From assembly GCA_038534195.1 (NCBI GenBank), contig JBCAXE010000012.1, forward strand, positions 21,367 to 85,366: a DNA stretch of 64,000 bases. The letters are read 5' to 3'. The position numbers and the translations under genes are program-made. Below the pieces are notes generated by a model that searched no databases, had not been told where the DNA came from, and saw nothing but the letters and a program-made list of their open reading frames with translations. The stretch is from JAJFFW01 sp038534195. GTDB taxonomy: Bacteria; Pseudomonadota; Alphaproteobacteria; Caulobacterales; Parvularculaceae. Every line of letters starts with the position of its first letter. The first letter of the stretch is position 1. This document shows positions 48,691 to 57,563 of the stretch, in pieces.

Positions 48691-50781
48691 ATGAGCAACA
48701 AGTTTTTCGGTTTCTTTTCCAAGGATAAATCTGGCGACGACCCCGGCAGCGAGGGAGACACTGCAATGACGCAAGAAAACAGTCCGACAACCGCCCCCGC
48801 CAATTTGGAATGGTTCAAAGTCGCTGAGAAAGGCCAGCTACCCGATGGCCGCGTGATGTCGGCGGCCGCCGGCGTCAAGACGATCGCGCTCGTACATTTT
48901 GACGGTCAATATGCGGCGATGGACAACCGATGCCCGCATCAGGGCGGCCCGCTTGGCGAAGGGGCCATTGAAAAAGGCGTGGACGGGAAATGCTGGCTAC
49001 GATGCCCGTGGCACGGGTGGGATTTCGACCCGCTCACCGGCAAGCCGCCCGGCGGCCATGAGGACAGCGGTCAGACCACCTATCCTGTCGAAGTGCGCAG
49101 CGACGGCGTCTATGTGGGCGTTCCGCCGGACGCTCCCCATGTGCAGGACGTCTCAGACGTTATGGTCGGGACGATGGTCAATTGGGGCGTCAAACGCGTC
49201 TTCGGCATGGTCGGTCATTCCAATCTCGGCCTTGCTGAAGCCTTCCGCAAACGCGAAATCTTGGGCGACATCTCCTATATCGGCATCCGCCACGAAGGCG
49301 CCGCTTCATTCGCTTGTTCAGGATACGCCAAACTGAGCGGCAAGCCGGCCGCCTGTCTTTCGATCGCCGGGCCCGGCGCAACGAACCTGTTAACCGGCCT
49401 CTGGGACGCGAAAGTGGACCGCGCGCCGGTGATCGCATGCACCGGGCAAGTGCAAACGCAAGTCTTTTCTCCGTTCGCCTTTCAGGACATTGATCTTCTC
49501 GGCGCCTTCAAGCCGGTCGCCGCGTTCAGCCACATGGCGTTGCCCGATTCCAACCCCGGCGAATTGGCGAGCCTTGCGATGAAAACGGCGCTCGTGGAAC
49601 GCGACGTTGCACATCTTGTTTTTCCGGACGATGTGCAGACGATTAAAAAACCTGACGCCAAACCTGGCGCGCCGGAAGGGCGCATGACGGGCGTCACCAT
49701 GGCGCCGGACCCGGAAAGCGTACGGCGCGCAGCCGAGGCGATCAACGCCGCCAAGCGTCCGCTGATCATTGTCGGCTACGGCGCACGGGACGCTATGCAA
49801 GCTGTTGTCGCGCTCGCCGATCATCTCAATTGCCCGATCGCCACGACGTTTAAAGGCAAGGGTCAAATCCCCGACACGCACCCGCTCGCCGCCGGCGTTC
49901 TTGGACGGTCCGGAACGCCCGTAGCGTCGTGGTTCATGAATGAATGCGATCTCATTATCGCGCTTGGCGCTTCCTTCTCACACCACACGGGCATCGAGCC
50001 GAAAAAGAAAATAGTGCAAGTTGATTTCGACCGGATGCATCTCGGCAAAGGCCATCCAGTGGCCGTGCCGGTTTGGGGCGAAATCGGCTCAACGCTCGAA
50101 ATTCTTCAGGACCGGCTTGTGGCGCAAAGGCTCGGCGGCGCCACCGCCGCTAATCAACGCCAGGAAATTGCAGGGCGCTGGCGCATTTGGCGACAGGAGA
50201 AAGAAAGCCGTCTCGGCGATGATCGCGGCCATGGCGTTTCCGCAGCCTCCCTCTTCGCGGCGATGACGAAAGTCGTTCCGGCGAACGCCGTGATGCCGGT
50301 CGATGTTGGCAACAACACCTATTCATTCGGACGCTATTTCGAACCGAGCGGTCAGGCGGTGTTGATGTCCGGCTATCTCGGCTCAATCGGCTTCGGTTTC
50401 CCCGCGGCCATGGGCGCCTGGGCGGCGACCCAGGATTTTCCTAACTATGCGGGCCGCAAAATCGTCTCGATCTCCGGCGATGGCGGCTTTGGTCAGTATG
50501 CGATGGAATTTTCGACCGCCGTTCACTATGGCATGGATATCACTCATATCATCATGAACAATGGCGAGTTGGGTAAAATATCCAAAGAACAGCGCTCAGG
50601 CGAATGGGCGGTCTGGCAAACGGGCTTGACCAATCCGAGTTTTGCGGACTTCGCCGTGAGCTGCGGCGGGCTTGGATTGCGTATTGATCGCACCGCCGAT
50701 CTGGAACGTGAAATCGCCAGCGCCATCGCCCATGACGGGCCGGCGCTTGTTGAAGTCGTCACCGACGCCGAACTCGTTTAG
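48691..50781 (+). CDS. Rieske domain fused to a ThDP-dependent 2-oxo-acid enzyme (pyruvate oxidase/acetolactate synthase family)
   Basis: The 696-residue protein joins two complete modules. Residues about 38-145 form a Rieske [2Fe-2S] domain with ligands C81, H83, C105 and H108. From about 150 a full three-domain ThDP enzyme follows: catalytic glutamate E202 in GIRHEGAASF, central domain RRAAEAINAAKRPLIIVGYGA, and the ThDP/Mg motif beginning GDGGFGQYAMEF at 596 and ending NN at 623-624. The domain order is that of PoxB, IlvB and related enzymes. An alternative start at 48766 with a better binding site (GGGAGACACTGCA) would drop a 25-residue lead containing FFGFFSKDK, possibly a membrane contact. 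Substrate is unknown; oxidative decarboxylation with the Rieske centre as acceptor is my hypothesis. Confidence 0.9.
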   Translation: MSNKFFGFFSKDKSGDDPGSEGDTAMTQENSPTTAPANLEWFKVAEKGQLPDGRVMSAAAGVKTIALVHFDGQYAAMDNRCPHQGGPLGEGAIEKGVDGKCWLRCPWHGWDFDPLTGKPPGGHEDSGQTTYPVEVRSDGVYVGVPPDAPHVQDVSDVMVGTMVNWGVKRVFGMVGHSNLGLAEAFRKREILGDISYIGIRHEGAASFACSGYAKLSGKPAACLSIAGPGATNLLTGLWDAKVDRAPVIACTGQVQTQVFSPFAFQDIDLLGAFKPVAAFSHMALPDSNPGELASLAMKTALVERDVAHLVFPDDVQTIKKPDAKPGAPEGRMTGVTMAPDPESVRRAAEAINAAKRPLIIVGYGARDAMQAVVALADHLNCPIATTFKGKGQIPDTHPLAAGVLGRSGTPVASWFMNECDLIIALGASFSHHTGIEPKKKIVQVDFDRMHLGKGHPVAVPVWGEIGSTLEILQDRLVAQRLGGATAANQRQEIAGRWRIWRQEKESRLGDDRGHGVSAASLFAAMTKVVPANAVMPVDVGNNTYSFGRYFEPSGQAVLMSGYLGSIGFGFPAAMGAWAATQDFPNYAGRKIVSISGDGGFGQYAMEFSTAVHYGMDITHIIMNNGELGKISKEQRSGEWAVWQTGLTNPSFADFAVSCGGLGLRIDRTADLEREIASAIAHDGPALVEVVTDAELV

Positions 50782-50785
50782 CCGA

Positions 50786-52360
50786 TTATTCCCACTCGAT
50801 CGTGCCTGGCGGTTTTGACGTGATGTCGTAGACGACGCGGTTGACGCCCCGCACTTCATTGATGATCCGCGTGGCGCATCGTCCCAGAAAATCGTGCGGG
50901 TAGGGATAATAATCCGCGGTCATACCGTCGGTTGACGTCACCGCGCGCAGCGCCAGCACATGATCGTAAGTGCGCTCATCGCCCATTACGCCCACAGTCT
51001 TGACGGGCAAGAGCACGGCGAACGCCTGCCATATCTCGTCATAGAGGCCGGCTTTGCGGATTTCATCGAGATAGATTGCGTCTGCTTTGCGCAAGATATC
51101 TGCTTTCTCTTTGCTCACGGCGCCGGGAATGCGAATGGCGAGGCCCGGCCCTGGAAACGGATGGCGCGCCACGAAATGCTCAGGCAGCCCCAATTCCCGG
51201 CCGAGCGCGCGCACCTCGTCTTTGAAGAGTTCGCGGAGCGGTTCGACGAGCTTCAGGTTCATTCGTTCCGGCAGACCGCCCACATTGTGGTGCGATTTGA
51301 TCGTCACCGACGGGCCGCCGTCGAAGGAAACGCTTTCGATCACGTCTGGATAAAGGGTTCCCTGGGCTAGGAAAGCCGCGTTCTCGATCTTGCCCGCTTC
51401 CTTTTCAAAGACATCAATAAACGTCGCGCCGATGATCTTGCGTTTCTTCTCCGGATCATCAACCCCGGCAAGCTTACCGAGGAATAAATCCTCCGCCTCC
51501 ACATGAATGAGCGGTATATTGTAGCTGTCACGAAAGAGCCGCACGACCTCTTCGCCTTCACCAGCACGCATCAGGCCGGTGTCCACAAAGACACACGTCA
51601 GTTGCTCTCCGATCGCTTCGTGGATCAAGACGGCGGCTACGGACGAGTCAACGCCGCCGGATAAACCGCAAATAACGCGTGCGTCGCCCACCTGTTCGCG
51701 GATCGACGCGATCGCTTCCTCGCGAAACGCAGCCATCGTCCAATCGCCGGAAAGCCCCGCAATGCCGCGCACAAAATTCGACAGAAGCCGCGCGCCGTCG
51801 GGCGTATGCACCACCTCCGGGTGAAATTGAACGGCGTAGATTTTTCGCGCGTCATCTGCGATCGCAGCGAACGGCGCGGCTTCTGACTGCGCAATAACCT
51901 CAAAGCCTTGCGGAATAGCGTTGACCCGATCACCGTGGCTCATCCATACCTGATAGACGCCTCCCGACTCCCAAACGCCTTCGAACAGCGCGCTATTCTT
52001 GATAACTTCAATTTCGGCGCGTCCGAATTCTCTGTGATCGGATTGTTCAACATCGCCGCCGAGCTGCGCGCAAATCGTTTGCTCGCCATAACAAATACCA
52101 AGAATCGGAACGCCGAGATCAAAGATAGCAGCGTCGGCGCGCGGGCTTGTCTCCGTCTTCACGCTGGCCGGACCGCCTGAAAGGATAATGGCCTTTGGAG
52201 AAAAGCGCTCGACAAATCCGGCGTCGGCGCGGTTGAAGGGATGAATTTCGCAATAGACGCCAATCTCGCGCAAGCGCCGGGCGATCAGCTGCGTCACCTG
52301 GCTGCCGAAGTCGACGATCAGAACGCGGTCATGGTGGGCGGTGTCGGCTATATGGTCCAT
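50786..52360 (-). CDS. guaA: GMP synthase (glutamine-hydrolysing)
   Basis: The 524-residue enzyme converts XMP to GMP. The class I amidotransferase domain has the nucleophile in PILGICYGEQTICAQLGG and the triad HPE in FHPEVVHT. The synthetase domain has the P-loop CGLSGGVDSSVAAVLIHEAI. The C-terminal dimer domain ends NEVRGVNRVVYDITSKPPGTIEWE, the typical GuaA terminus. guaB lies about 2.7 kb upstream on the same strand, separated by two other genes. Confidence 0.98.
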   Translation of the reverse strand: MDHIADTAHHDRVLIVDFGSQVTQLIARRLREIGVYCEIHPFNRADAGFVERFSPKAIILSGGPASVKTETSPRADAAIFDLGVPILGICYGEQTICAQLGGDVEQSDHREFGRAEIEVIKNSALFEGVWESGGVYQVWMSHGDRVNAIPQGFEVIAQSEAAPFAAIADDARKIYAVQFHPEVVHTPDGARLLSNFVRGIAGLSGDWTMAAFREEAIASIREQVGDARVICGLSGGVDSSVAAVLIHEAIGEQLTCVFVDTGLMRAGEGEEVVRLFRDSYNIPLIHVEAEDLFLGKLAGVDDPEKKRKIIGATFIDVFEKEAGKIENAAFLAQGTLYPDVIESVSFDGGPSVTIKSHHNVGGLPERMNLKLVEPLRELFKDEVRALGRELGLPEHFVARHPFPGPGLAIRIPGAVSKEKADILRKADAIYLDEIRKAGLYDEIWQAFAVLLPVKTVGVMGDERTYDHVLALRAVTSTDGMTADYYPYPHDFLGRCATRIINEVRGVNRVVYDITSKPPGTIEWE

Positions 52361-52416
52361 GGCGAGCCTTTAGCGGAGTCGGGGGCACGCGTCGATATCC
52401 CCCGCCGCTAATATAG

Positions 52417-52448
52417 AAAAAACCCCGGCGACAGCGCCGGGGTTTTTT
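52417..52448. terminator. Bidirectional terminator upstream of guaA
   Basis: CCCCGGCG and CGCCGGGG pair around an ACAG loop, with A6 before and T6 after the stem. It sits between the guaA start and the end of the 52469-53521 gene, which it should terminate. Confidence 0.88.
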
Positions 52449-52468
52449 CTTTTTTGCGACTGTAATCG

Positions 52469-53521
52469 CTAATCCGGGTATTCGAAATTTTCTTCCTTGA
52501 TAGAGATATCGAACCCGAAAAACCGGAAACTATCATCATCGGCGTTGCGCATATTATAGTCGAACCGCGCGATACCGGGATACTCGCCAATCACATCCGG
52601 CGCGACTTTTTCGTATGCTACCGCCTCGATCATGCCGGGGCGGGCTCTGTTCCCGAAAGTGCGCGTGATTGTTTGATCGAAATCGGCGCCCTCAAGGCGC
52701 ATCCGCACCGTTCCGTCCAGTTTTCTATATCGCGTAAACTTCCAGACCTCGCGATAGCGCTCGCCCGGCGTGAGCGGCCACGGGATTTCACGAACGATGG
52801 AAAAGTGCGGGTGCGAGCCGTTGCACCGCATCTTGCCTTGCCCCATGTCGGCGAAGCAGCGGCAGGAACCAGCGTAATAGCCGGACCTAACATTGTCGGT
52901 GCCGGGCGCAAAGCAGCGCTCAGTTGCGAAGACCGACTCATCGTCCCGCAGATAGGTTCTGAACGCGAGATCGTCAGGATTGTTGGCGAAGTCCCCGCCA
53001 TTTAAGAATTCCCATTGAACAAATGGCGGACCGGAAACTGCCGTACCGATCGTTGCTTCGCCATCTCGGTACGAATTTCCATTCACCGGCGCAGCAAGCT
53101 CGCATGAGCCCGTAAAGTTGATGAGCACCATCGCCAGCGCATCGTCAAAATTGCCGACCGGCAACGGCGAGTCCAATTCAATAAAGACGAAGTCGCCCGC
53201 CGTGTCCGGTAAGTCGTCTGCACTGACGCGCATTTGCTGGCGTAAGCCGCCCGTCGGGAAGCCGCTTTCTGGTTCGCGAAATTCGATGATGAGCTCTCCC
53301 GACGAACACGCAATCGGCAGCGCAATGGCTGTCATTAAGCCGTTTGCGCCCGGCTGAAACACTTGCGCCAATCGCCGGCCTGATGGACCGCCGATCGTCA
53401 GCGGCGGCGCATCCGGCGCCCGCGCCTCCTGACGCTGGTCCAGTGTAAACTGCGCGAACGCAGGGCCATTCAGTCCGAACACCGCAATCGCAACTGACAA
53501 ACATCGAATGATTGATGACAT
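52469..53521 (-). CDS. Secreted protein of unknown function
   Basis: The 350-residue protein has a signal peptide (SVAIAVFGLNGPAFAQ). The N-terminal half is beta-rich (RLAQVFQPGANGLMTAIALP, GDFVFIELDSPLPVGNF) and has the look of a lectin or choice-of-anchor domain. A Cys cluster follows (ERCFAPGTDNVRSG, GSCRCFADMGQGKMRC), then a beta domain with FTRYRKLDGTVRMRLEG and FDYNMRNADDDSFRFFG. No catalytic motif is seen. The ATG has GGGGGAACTTT upstream. Confidence 0.75.
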   Translation of the reverse strand: MSSIIRCLSVAIAVFGLNGPAFAQFTLDQRQEARAPDAPPLTIGGPSGRRLAQVFQPGANGLMTAIALPIACSSGELIIEFREPESGFPTGGLRQQMRVSADDLPDTAGDFVFIELDSPLPVGNFDDALAMVLINFTGSCELAAPVNGNSYRDGEATIGTAVSGPPFVQWEFLNGGDFANNPDDLAFRTYLRDDESVFATERCFAPGTDNVRSGYYAGSCRCFADMGQGKMRCNGSHPHFSIVREIPWPLTPGERYREVWKFTRYRKLDGTVRMRLEGADFDQTITRTFGNRARPGMIEAVAYEKVAPDVIGEYPGIARFDYNMRNADDDSFRFFGFDISIKEENFEYPD

Positions 53522-53584
53522 AAAGTTCCCCCAATACTGATATGATGCAATATTTATGCGGCGCCCACGGAAACTACCGTGTGA

Positions 53585-54880
53585 TCAATGGCACACTAAC
53601 GAGGCGATAAAAAAACCGTCAGTCCCGGCGCGATGCGGCGTTAAGCGTAGCGCGCCTTCGGGCGTTTCGCAGGCCTTCAAGATGTCGCTGTGCGCCTCAT
53701 CGAACAAACCGGACGCGGCGATTTCATCAAAAGCCGGACGCATGGAGAACCCATCATGTTCTTTTAAAAACGCCGCGATCCGATCTTCGTTTTCTTCCAT
53801 GAACACCGAACAGGTGACGTAGACCATGCGTCCGCCGGGTGTTACAAAGCGCGCGGCATCACGCAAAACCGCGTCCTGCTCTTCCATGCGGCGGGCCAGT
53901 TGTTTCTCCGTGAGGCGCCACTTTGTGTCGGGATGGCGCCGCCACGTTCCGGCGCCAGTGCATGGCGCATCGACAAATACCACGTCCATCTTGCCGGCAA
54001 GGCCATCAAGACTCTCTCCGCCCGCTGGCGTACGCACCTGAAGATTTCTGACGCCGGCGCGCTTTGCGCGGTGAAAGAGCGGCTTCAACCGTCGCGGATC
54101 AATATCATAGGCGTAGAGTTGGCCCGTATTCTCCATCATCGCCGCGAGCGCCAGCGTCTTACCACCGCCGCCTGCGCAAAAGTCCAGCACCTGACGGCCT
54201 TTGATGTCGCCAGCGGTCGCAGCCGCGATCTGACTGCCAAGATCCTGCACTTCCACCCAGCCCTTATTAAAGGCCGGAATGACAGTCACAGCGGGCGCTT
54301 TCTCGCTTGGGTCCGGTGCGGCGATCCGCGCGGCGGTCTTCAGTAGGGGAATTGCTTCCGCCTTCACGGTTTTTAATGCCTGCAGACTTTTTTCGGGCGC
54401 GGCCTTTAATGTGTTCAAACGAAGGTCGATGTCAGCGCGCGCGCTGAGCGCCGCTGCTTCCGCCGCCGCCTCATCGCCGAAAGCACGCTCCATCATTGGC
54501 GCGATCCAGTTGGGCGCATCGCTCACGGTCTCGTCGATATGCGCCGCTTCAAGCGCGGCGCGTTCTTCCGTTGATAACGCGCCGGGCCCGTGCGGCTCTT
54601 CCTGCGCGGCTTGCGCTAGATCGTCCAACGGCGTCCGCCAAAGAAGATGCAACGCAGCAAGCGCCTGTAGGCGCGGCGTGGCGCCGCCGACCGCTGCACA
54701 CAGCGCATTGCGTCGCCGGAGCACGTCGAGACAAAGCCCGGAAATCCAGGCGCGGTCTTTCGCGCCGGCATAACGGGCGCCGCGGGCCCAGTCCGCAATC
54801 GCGGTTTTCAGCGGGACGCGCCGGGCGTCGAAATCGCTCAATATGTCGATGACGGCGGAAATCCGCCCGGCCAGTTTCAT
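53585..54880 (-). CDS. RsmB-like 16S rRNA (cytosine-C5) methyltransferase
   Basis: The 431-residue protein has an N-terminal NusB-like helical region (AIADWARGARYAGAKDRAWISG) and the RsmB/NOP2-type methyltransferase domain: GWVEVQDLGSQIAAATAG, SAM loop VLDFCAGGGGKTLALAA, catalytic PCTGAGTWRRHPDTKWRLT and the second cysteine in MVYVTCSVFMEENEDRI. Both catalytic cysteines of m5C methyltransferases are present. Substrate assignment to 16S rRNA C967 is by family similarity. Confidence 0.93.
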   Translation of the reverse strand: MKLAGRISAVIDILSDFDARRVPLKTAIADWARGARYAGAKDRAWISGLCLDVLRRRNALCAAVGGATPRLQALAALHLLWRTPLDDLAQAAQEEPHGPGALSTEERAALEAAHIDETVSDAPNWIAPMMERAFGDEAAAEAAALSARADIDLRLNTLKAAPEKSLQALKTVKAEAIPLLKTAARIAAPDPSEKAPAVTVIPAFNKGWVEVQDLGSQIAAATAGDIKGRQVLDFCAGGGGKTLALAAMMENTGQLYAYDIDPRRLKPLFHRAKRAGVRNLQVRTPAGGESLDGLAGKMDVVFVDAPCTGAGTWRRHPDTKWRLTEKQLARRMEEQDAVLRDAARFVTPGGRMVYVTCSVFMEENEDRIAAFLKEHDGFSMRPAFDEIAASGLFDEAHSDILKACETPEGALRLTPHRAGTDGFFIASLVCH

Positions 54881-55010
54881 CGTTAATCCTTTACCGGAAT
54901 TGGCGGCCTATGCGCCGGCGGAAACAAGATCGCATCCCAAATGGGCGAAACATTATCGATTTAATTGGAATGACCTTCGCATACCCCGGAGGCGACAACA
55001 CCTCTAGAAA

Positions 55011-56486
55011 TTACGACGGCGACGGATAATTCGGGGCTTCGCGCGTGATCTGGACGTCGTGCACGTGGCTCTCTTTGAGGCCTGCGTTCGTGATCTTCAC
55101 GAACTTCGCCCGCGTCTGCAGCTCTTCAATTGTCGGGGCGCCCACATAGCCCATAGAGGCGCGCACGCCGCCCACGAGCTGATGGAGGATCGGCGCGACG
55201 GGACCTTTGTAGGGCGTCTGGCCTTCGATGCCCTCAGGCACCAGCTTGATCTGTTCTTTCACGTCAGCCTGAAAATACCGATCCGCCGAGCCGCGCGCCA
55301 TTGCGCCAAGCGAGCCCATACCGCGATAGGACTTGTACGGACGACCTTTATAAAGAAACACCTCGCCCGGCGCTTCATCGGTGCCGGCGAGCAGTGAGCC
55401 GACCATGGCGCAGTCGGCGCCGGCGGCGAGCGCCTTTGCCATATCGCCGGAATATTTAATGCCGCCGTCAGCAATGACGGGCACGCCCGCCTCGCGTCCC
55501 GCCCGCGCCGCATCCGCGATCGCCGTCAATTGCGGCACGCCGACGCCGGCGACCATCCGCGTCGTGCAGATCGAGCCCGGCCCGATGCCCACTTTGATGG
55601 CGTCTGCACCCGCATCGGCGAGCGCTTTCGCCCCATCATAGGTGGCGATATTGCCCGCGATCACTTGCGTTGCATTTGACTTGCGCTTGATGCGATCCAC
55701 CTGATCGATGACTTTTGACGAATGGCCGTGCGCCGTGTCGATAACGACAACGTCGACGCCCGCTTCGATCAGCGCTTCGACGCGCTCATAGCCGGCCTCC
55801 CCCACGGTCGACGCCGCCGCTACAAGAAGCCGCCCCTGCTCGTCTTTCGCGGCCATCGGATACTTCTGGGCCTTTTCGATGTCTTTGACCGTAATAAGCC
55901 CAACGCAGCGACAGTCGTCGTCGACGACGATGACGCGCTCAATCCGCCGCTTATGGCAAAGCTCTCTCACCTCGTCTTCGCTCGCCCCGGGTGAAACCGT
56001 CACAAGATCGACCGACGTCATTAGATCGCTCACCGGCTGGTTCAAGTCGCGCGCAAAGCGCATATCGCGATTAGTCAGTACGCCAACGAGCTTGCCAAGG
56101 CCGTTCGCATCCTGGCTTTCGACAACAGGAAAGCCGGAGATTTTCTTCTCCAGCATGATTTCTTGCGCTTTCAGGAGTGTATCGTCCGGCGTCAAGGTGA
56201 GTGGATTGACGACCATGCCGCTCTCATAGCGCTTCACGCGACGCACATGCTCGGCTTGTTCTTCGACGGAAAGGTTGCGGTGGAGAACGCCGATGCCGCC
56301 ATTTTGCGCCATGGCGATCGCCATCTGCGCTTCTGTCACCGTATCCATCGCGGAGGCCATGATCGGAATGTTGAGGTGCAGGCTCCTCGTCAGGCGCGCG
56401 CGGGTCGAAACCTCGGACGGCACAACCTCAGACGGCCCAGGCTCCAGGAGCACATCGTCAAATGTCAGCGCCTCTCTTATTTCCAT
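55011..56486 (-). CDS. guaB: IMP dehydrogenase
   Basis: The 491-residue enzyme oxidises IMP to XMP with NAD+. It has VLLEPGPSEVVPSEVSTRARLTR at the N-terminus, a pair of CBS domains (about 95-205), VIDTAHGHSSKVID, the catalytic loop GPGSICTTRMVAGVG, ADGGIKYSGDMAKALAAGADC and the flap KGRPYKSYRGMGSLGAM. The ATG at 56486 is preceded by AGGAGACCATTG; a TTG one codon earlier is not used. Confidence 0.97.
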   Translation of the reverse strand: MEIREALTFDDVLLEPGPSEVVPSEVSTRARLTRSLHLNIPIMASAMDTVTEAQMAIAMAQNGGIGVLHRNLSVEEQAEHVRRVKRYESGMVVNPLTLTPDDTLLKAQEIMLEKKISGFPVVESQDANGLGKLVGVLTNRDMRFARDLNQPVSDLMTSVDLVTVSPGASEDEVRELCHKRRIERVIVVDDDCRCVGLITVKDIEKAQKYPMAAKDEQGRLLVAAASTVGEAGYERVEALIEAGVDVVVIDTAHGHSSKVIDQVDRIKRKSNATQVIAGNIATYDGAKALADAGADAIKVGIGPGSICTTRMVAGVGVPQLTAIADAARAGREAGVPVIADGGIKYSGDMAKALAAGADCAMVGSLLAGTDEAPGEVFLYKGRPYKSYRGMGSLGAMARGSADRYFQADVKEQIKLVPEGIEGQTPYKGPVAPILHQLVGGVRASMGYVGAPTIEELQTRAKFVKITNAGLKESHVHDVQITREAPNYPSPS

Positions 56487-56499
56487 CAATGGTCTCCTG

Positions 56500-57012
56500 T
56501 CAGAATTTCGCGGGGATTGAAAACGGGCTCGCCTGCTCGGCCATCCGCCATTCGCTCATAGCGTTGACGGCGTCGATCATCTTGCCGCCGCGATCGAGAA
56601 TATTGTCGGCATGCGCGACGATGAGCGTATTCGGGTAAGCGGTCGGCGACGCGTCGCGGATGGTCTGCGCGATGATCGCCTCGTCGGCCTCAGGATTATG
56701 CAGGCATGCCGCGATAAACGCCGTCGCGGTCGACCGCGAAATACCGGCCCAGCAGTGAACAAGCAAAGGCGCGTCCGGGCGCCAGCCTTCCAAAAACGCG
56801 ACAAGTTCGCCCACATGCGCTTCGCCAGGCGTCACATGATCGTCTTTCGGTTCGCGTATATCGTGAAGATGAACCTTATGGTGGTCGTCGGGCGCGAGGC
56901 CGTCAAGCGAGGGGAAGACGTCGCCCGGCGCCAGCAAACTAACGGCGCGCGCCGGTGCTGCTTGCGCATGCACATCATGCACTTTTTCCAGCGACGAGAC
57001 CCAAATCCTCAT
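56500..57012 (-). CDS. Protein tyrosine/dual-specificity phosphatase family protein
   Basis: The 170-residue protein has the phosphatase P-loop PLLVHCWAGISRSTA with catalytic Cys 87 and Arg 93, an upstream HLHDIREPKDDHV that could supply the general acid Asp, and a helical C-terminus. This is the HCxxGxSRS signature of small dual-specificity phosphatases found in Alphaproteobacteria. It sits between guaB (13 bases downstream) and the Ntn hydrolase, whose stop it overlaps by four bases. Substrate unknown. Confidence 0.9.
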   Translation of the reverse strand: MRIWVSSLEKVHDVHAQAAPARAVSLLAPGDVFPSLDGLAPDDHHKVHLHDIREPKDDHVTPGEAHVGELVAFLEGWRPDAPLLVHCWAGISRSTATAFIAACLHNPEADEAIIAQTIRDASPTAYPNTLIVAHADNILDRGGKMIDAVNAMSEWRMAEQASPFSIPAKF

Positions 57013-57563
57013 TGCGCGATAAACCTTTCAATGACCGGCGCGCCCGGACACCCAATATCAAGCGCGATCGCCGCACTGACGGCGTTCAATATCCGTTCGT
57101 AAGCGGAAAAGCGACCCATGCGCATGATATGGTCTGCGCCGAGGGCGTAATCAACGCCTGATCCGCATCCCCACAGCCGCCCCGCCGGTACTTCAGAAAG
57201 CGCGAGATGATTGTCGAAATCCCAGACCCCGCCCGACGCGTGCACCAGGATACCATCAACCCCGTAAGAGAGACTTGTGTTGCCGTCGCGCTGATTGCCG
57301 AGATTGTAGCCGTCATAAGTCGCGCGCAGAAAATCGAAAACATCGAGAACGTTTTCGGTCCGCGCCGGAAATTTTTCGGCGCTCAATTGGAGATATTGTT
57401 CGTAAACGCTCTCGTCGCCGGAAATACCCACGGCCCAGTCGCCGAATTTCAACCATTTTGATTCGCTCGCCGGCGCAGGTGAGTCGCCGATCGTCGCCCG
57501 GTCATTACATCCGAGCCAAATGTTGTTTTCCACATCGTCATAGATCGCACAGATGATCGTCAC
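57009..57563 (-). CDS. HslV/proteasome-beta-like Ntn hydrolase
   Basis: The 184-residue protein aligns by pattern with HslV. After the initiator Met comes Thr 2 (MTIICAIYDD), the candidate N-terminal nucleophile. GCNDRATIGD corresponds to HslV GDGQATLGN with the Asp, and SKWLKFGDWAVGISG supplies the Lys region. GILVHASGGVWDFDNHLALSE and WGCGSGVDYALGA match the later strand and the GSG turn. Length is close to HslV (about 175). The real hslUV operon is not here and no ATPase partner is adjacent. The GTG start overlaps the rlmE stop (GTGA). Peptidase or amidase activity is inference. Confidence 0.78.
   Translation of the reverse strand: MTIICAIYDDVENNIWLGCNDRATIGDSPAPASESKWLKFGDWAVGISGDESVYEQYLQLSAEKFPARTENVLDVFDFLRATYDGYNLGNQRDGNTSLSYGVDGILVHASGGVWDFDNHLALSEVPAGRLWGCGSGVDYALGADHIMRMGRFSAYERILNAVSAAIALDIGCPGAPVIERFIAQ

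Noticed and set aside
48691..50781. Identification of the Rieske-ThDP gene as a Rieske ring-hydroxylating oxygenase or as IlvB
   Set aside because: There is no mononuclear-iron catalytic domain after the Rieske motif, so it is not an oxygenase. An N-terminal Rieske domain and the absence of a neighbouring ilvN regulatory subunit argue against plain acetolactate synthase.
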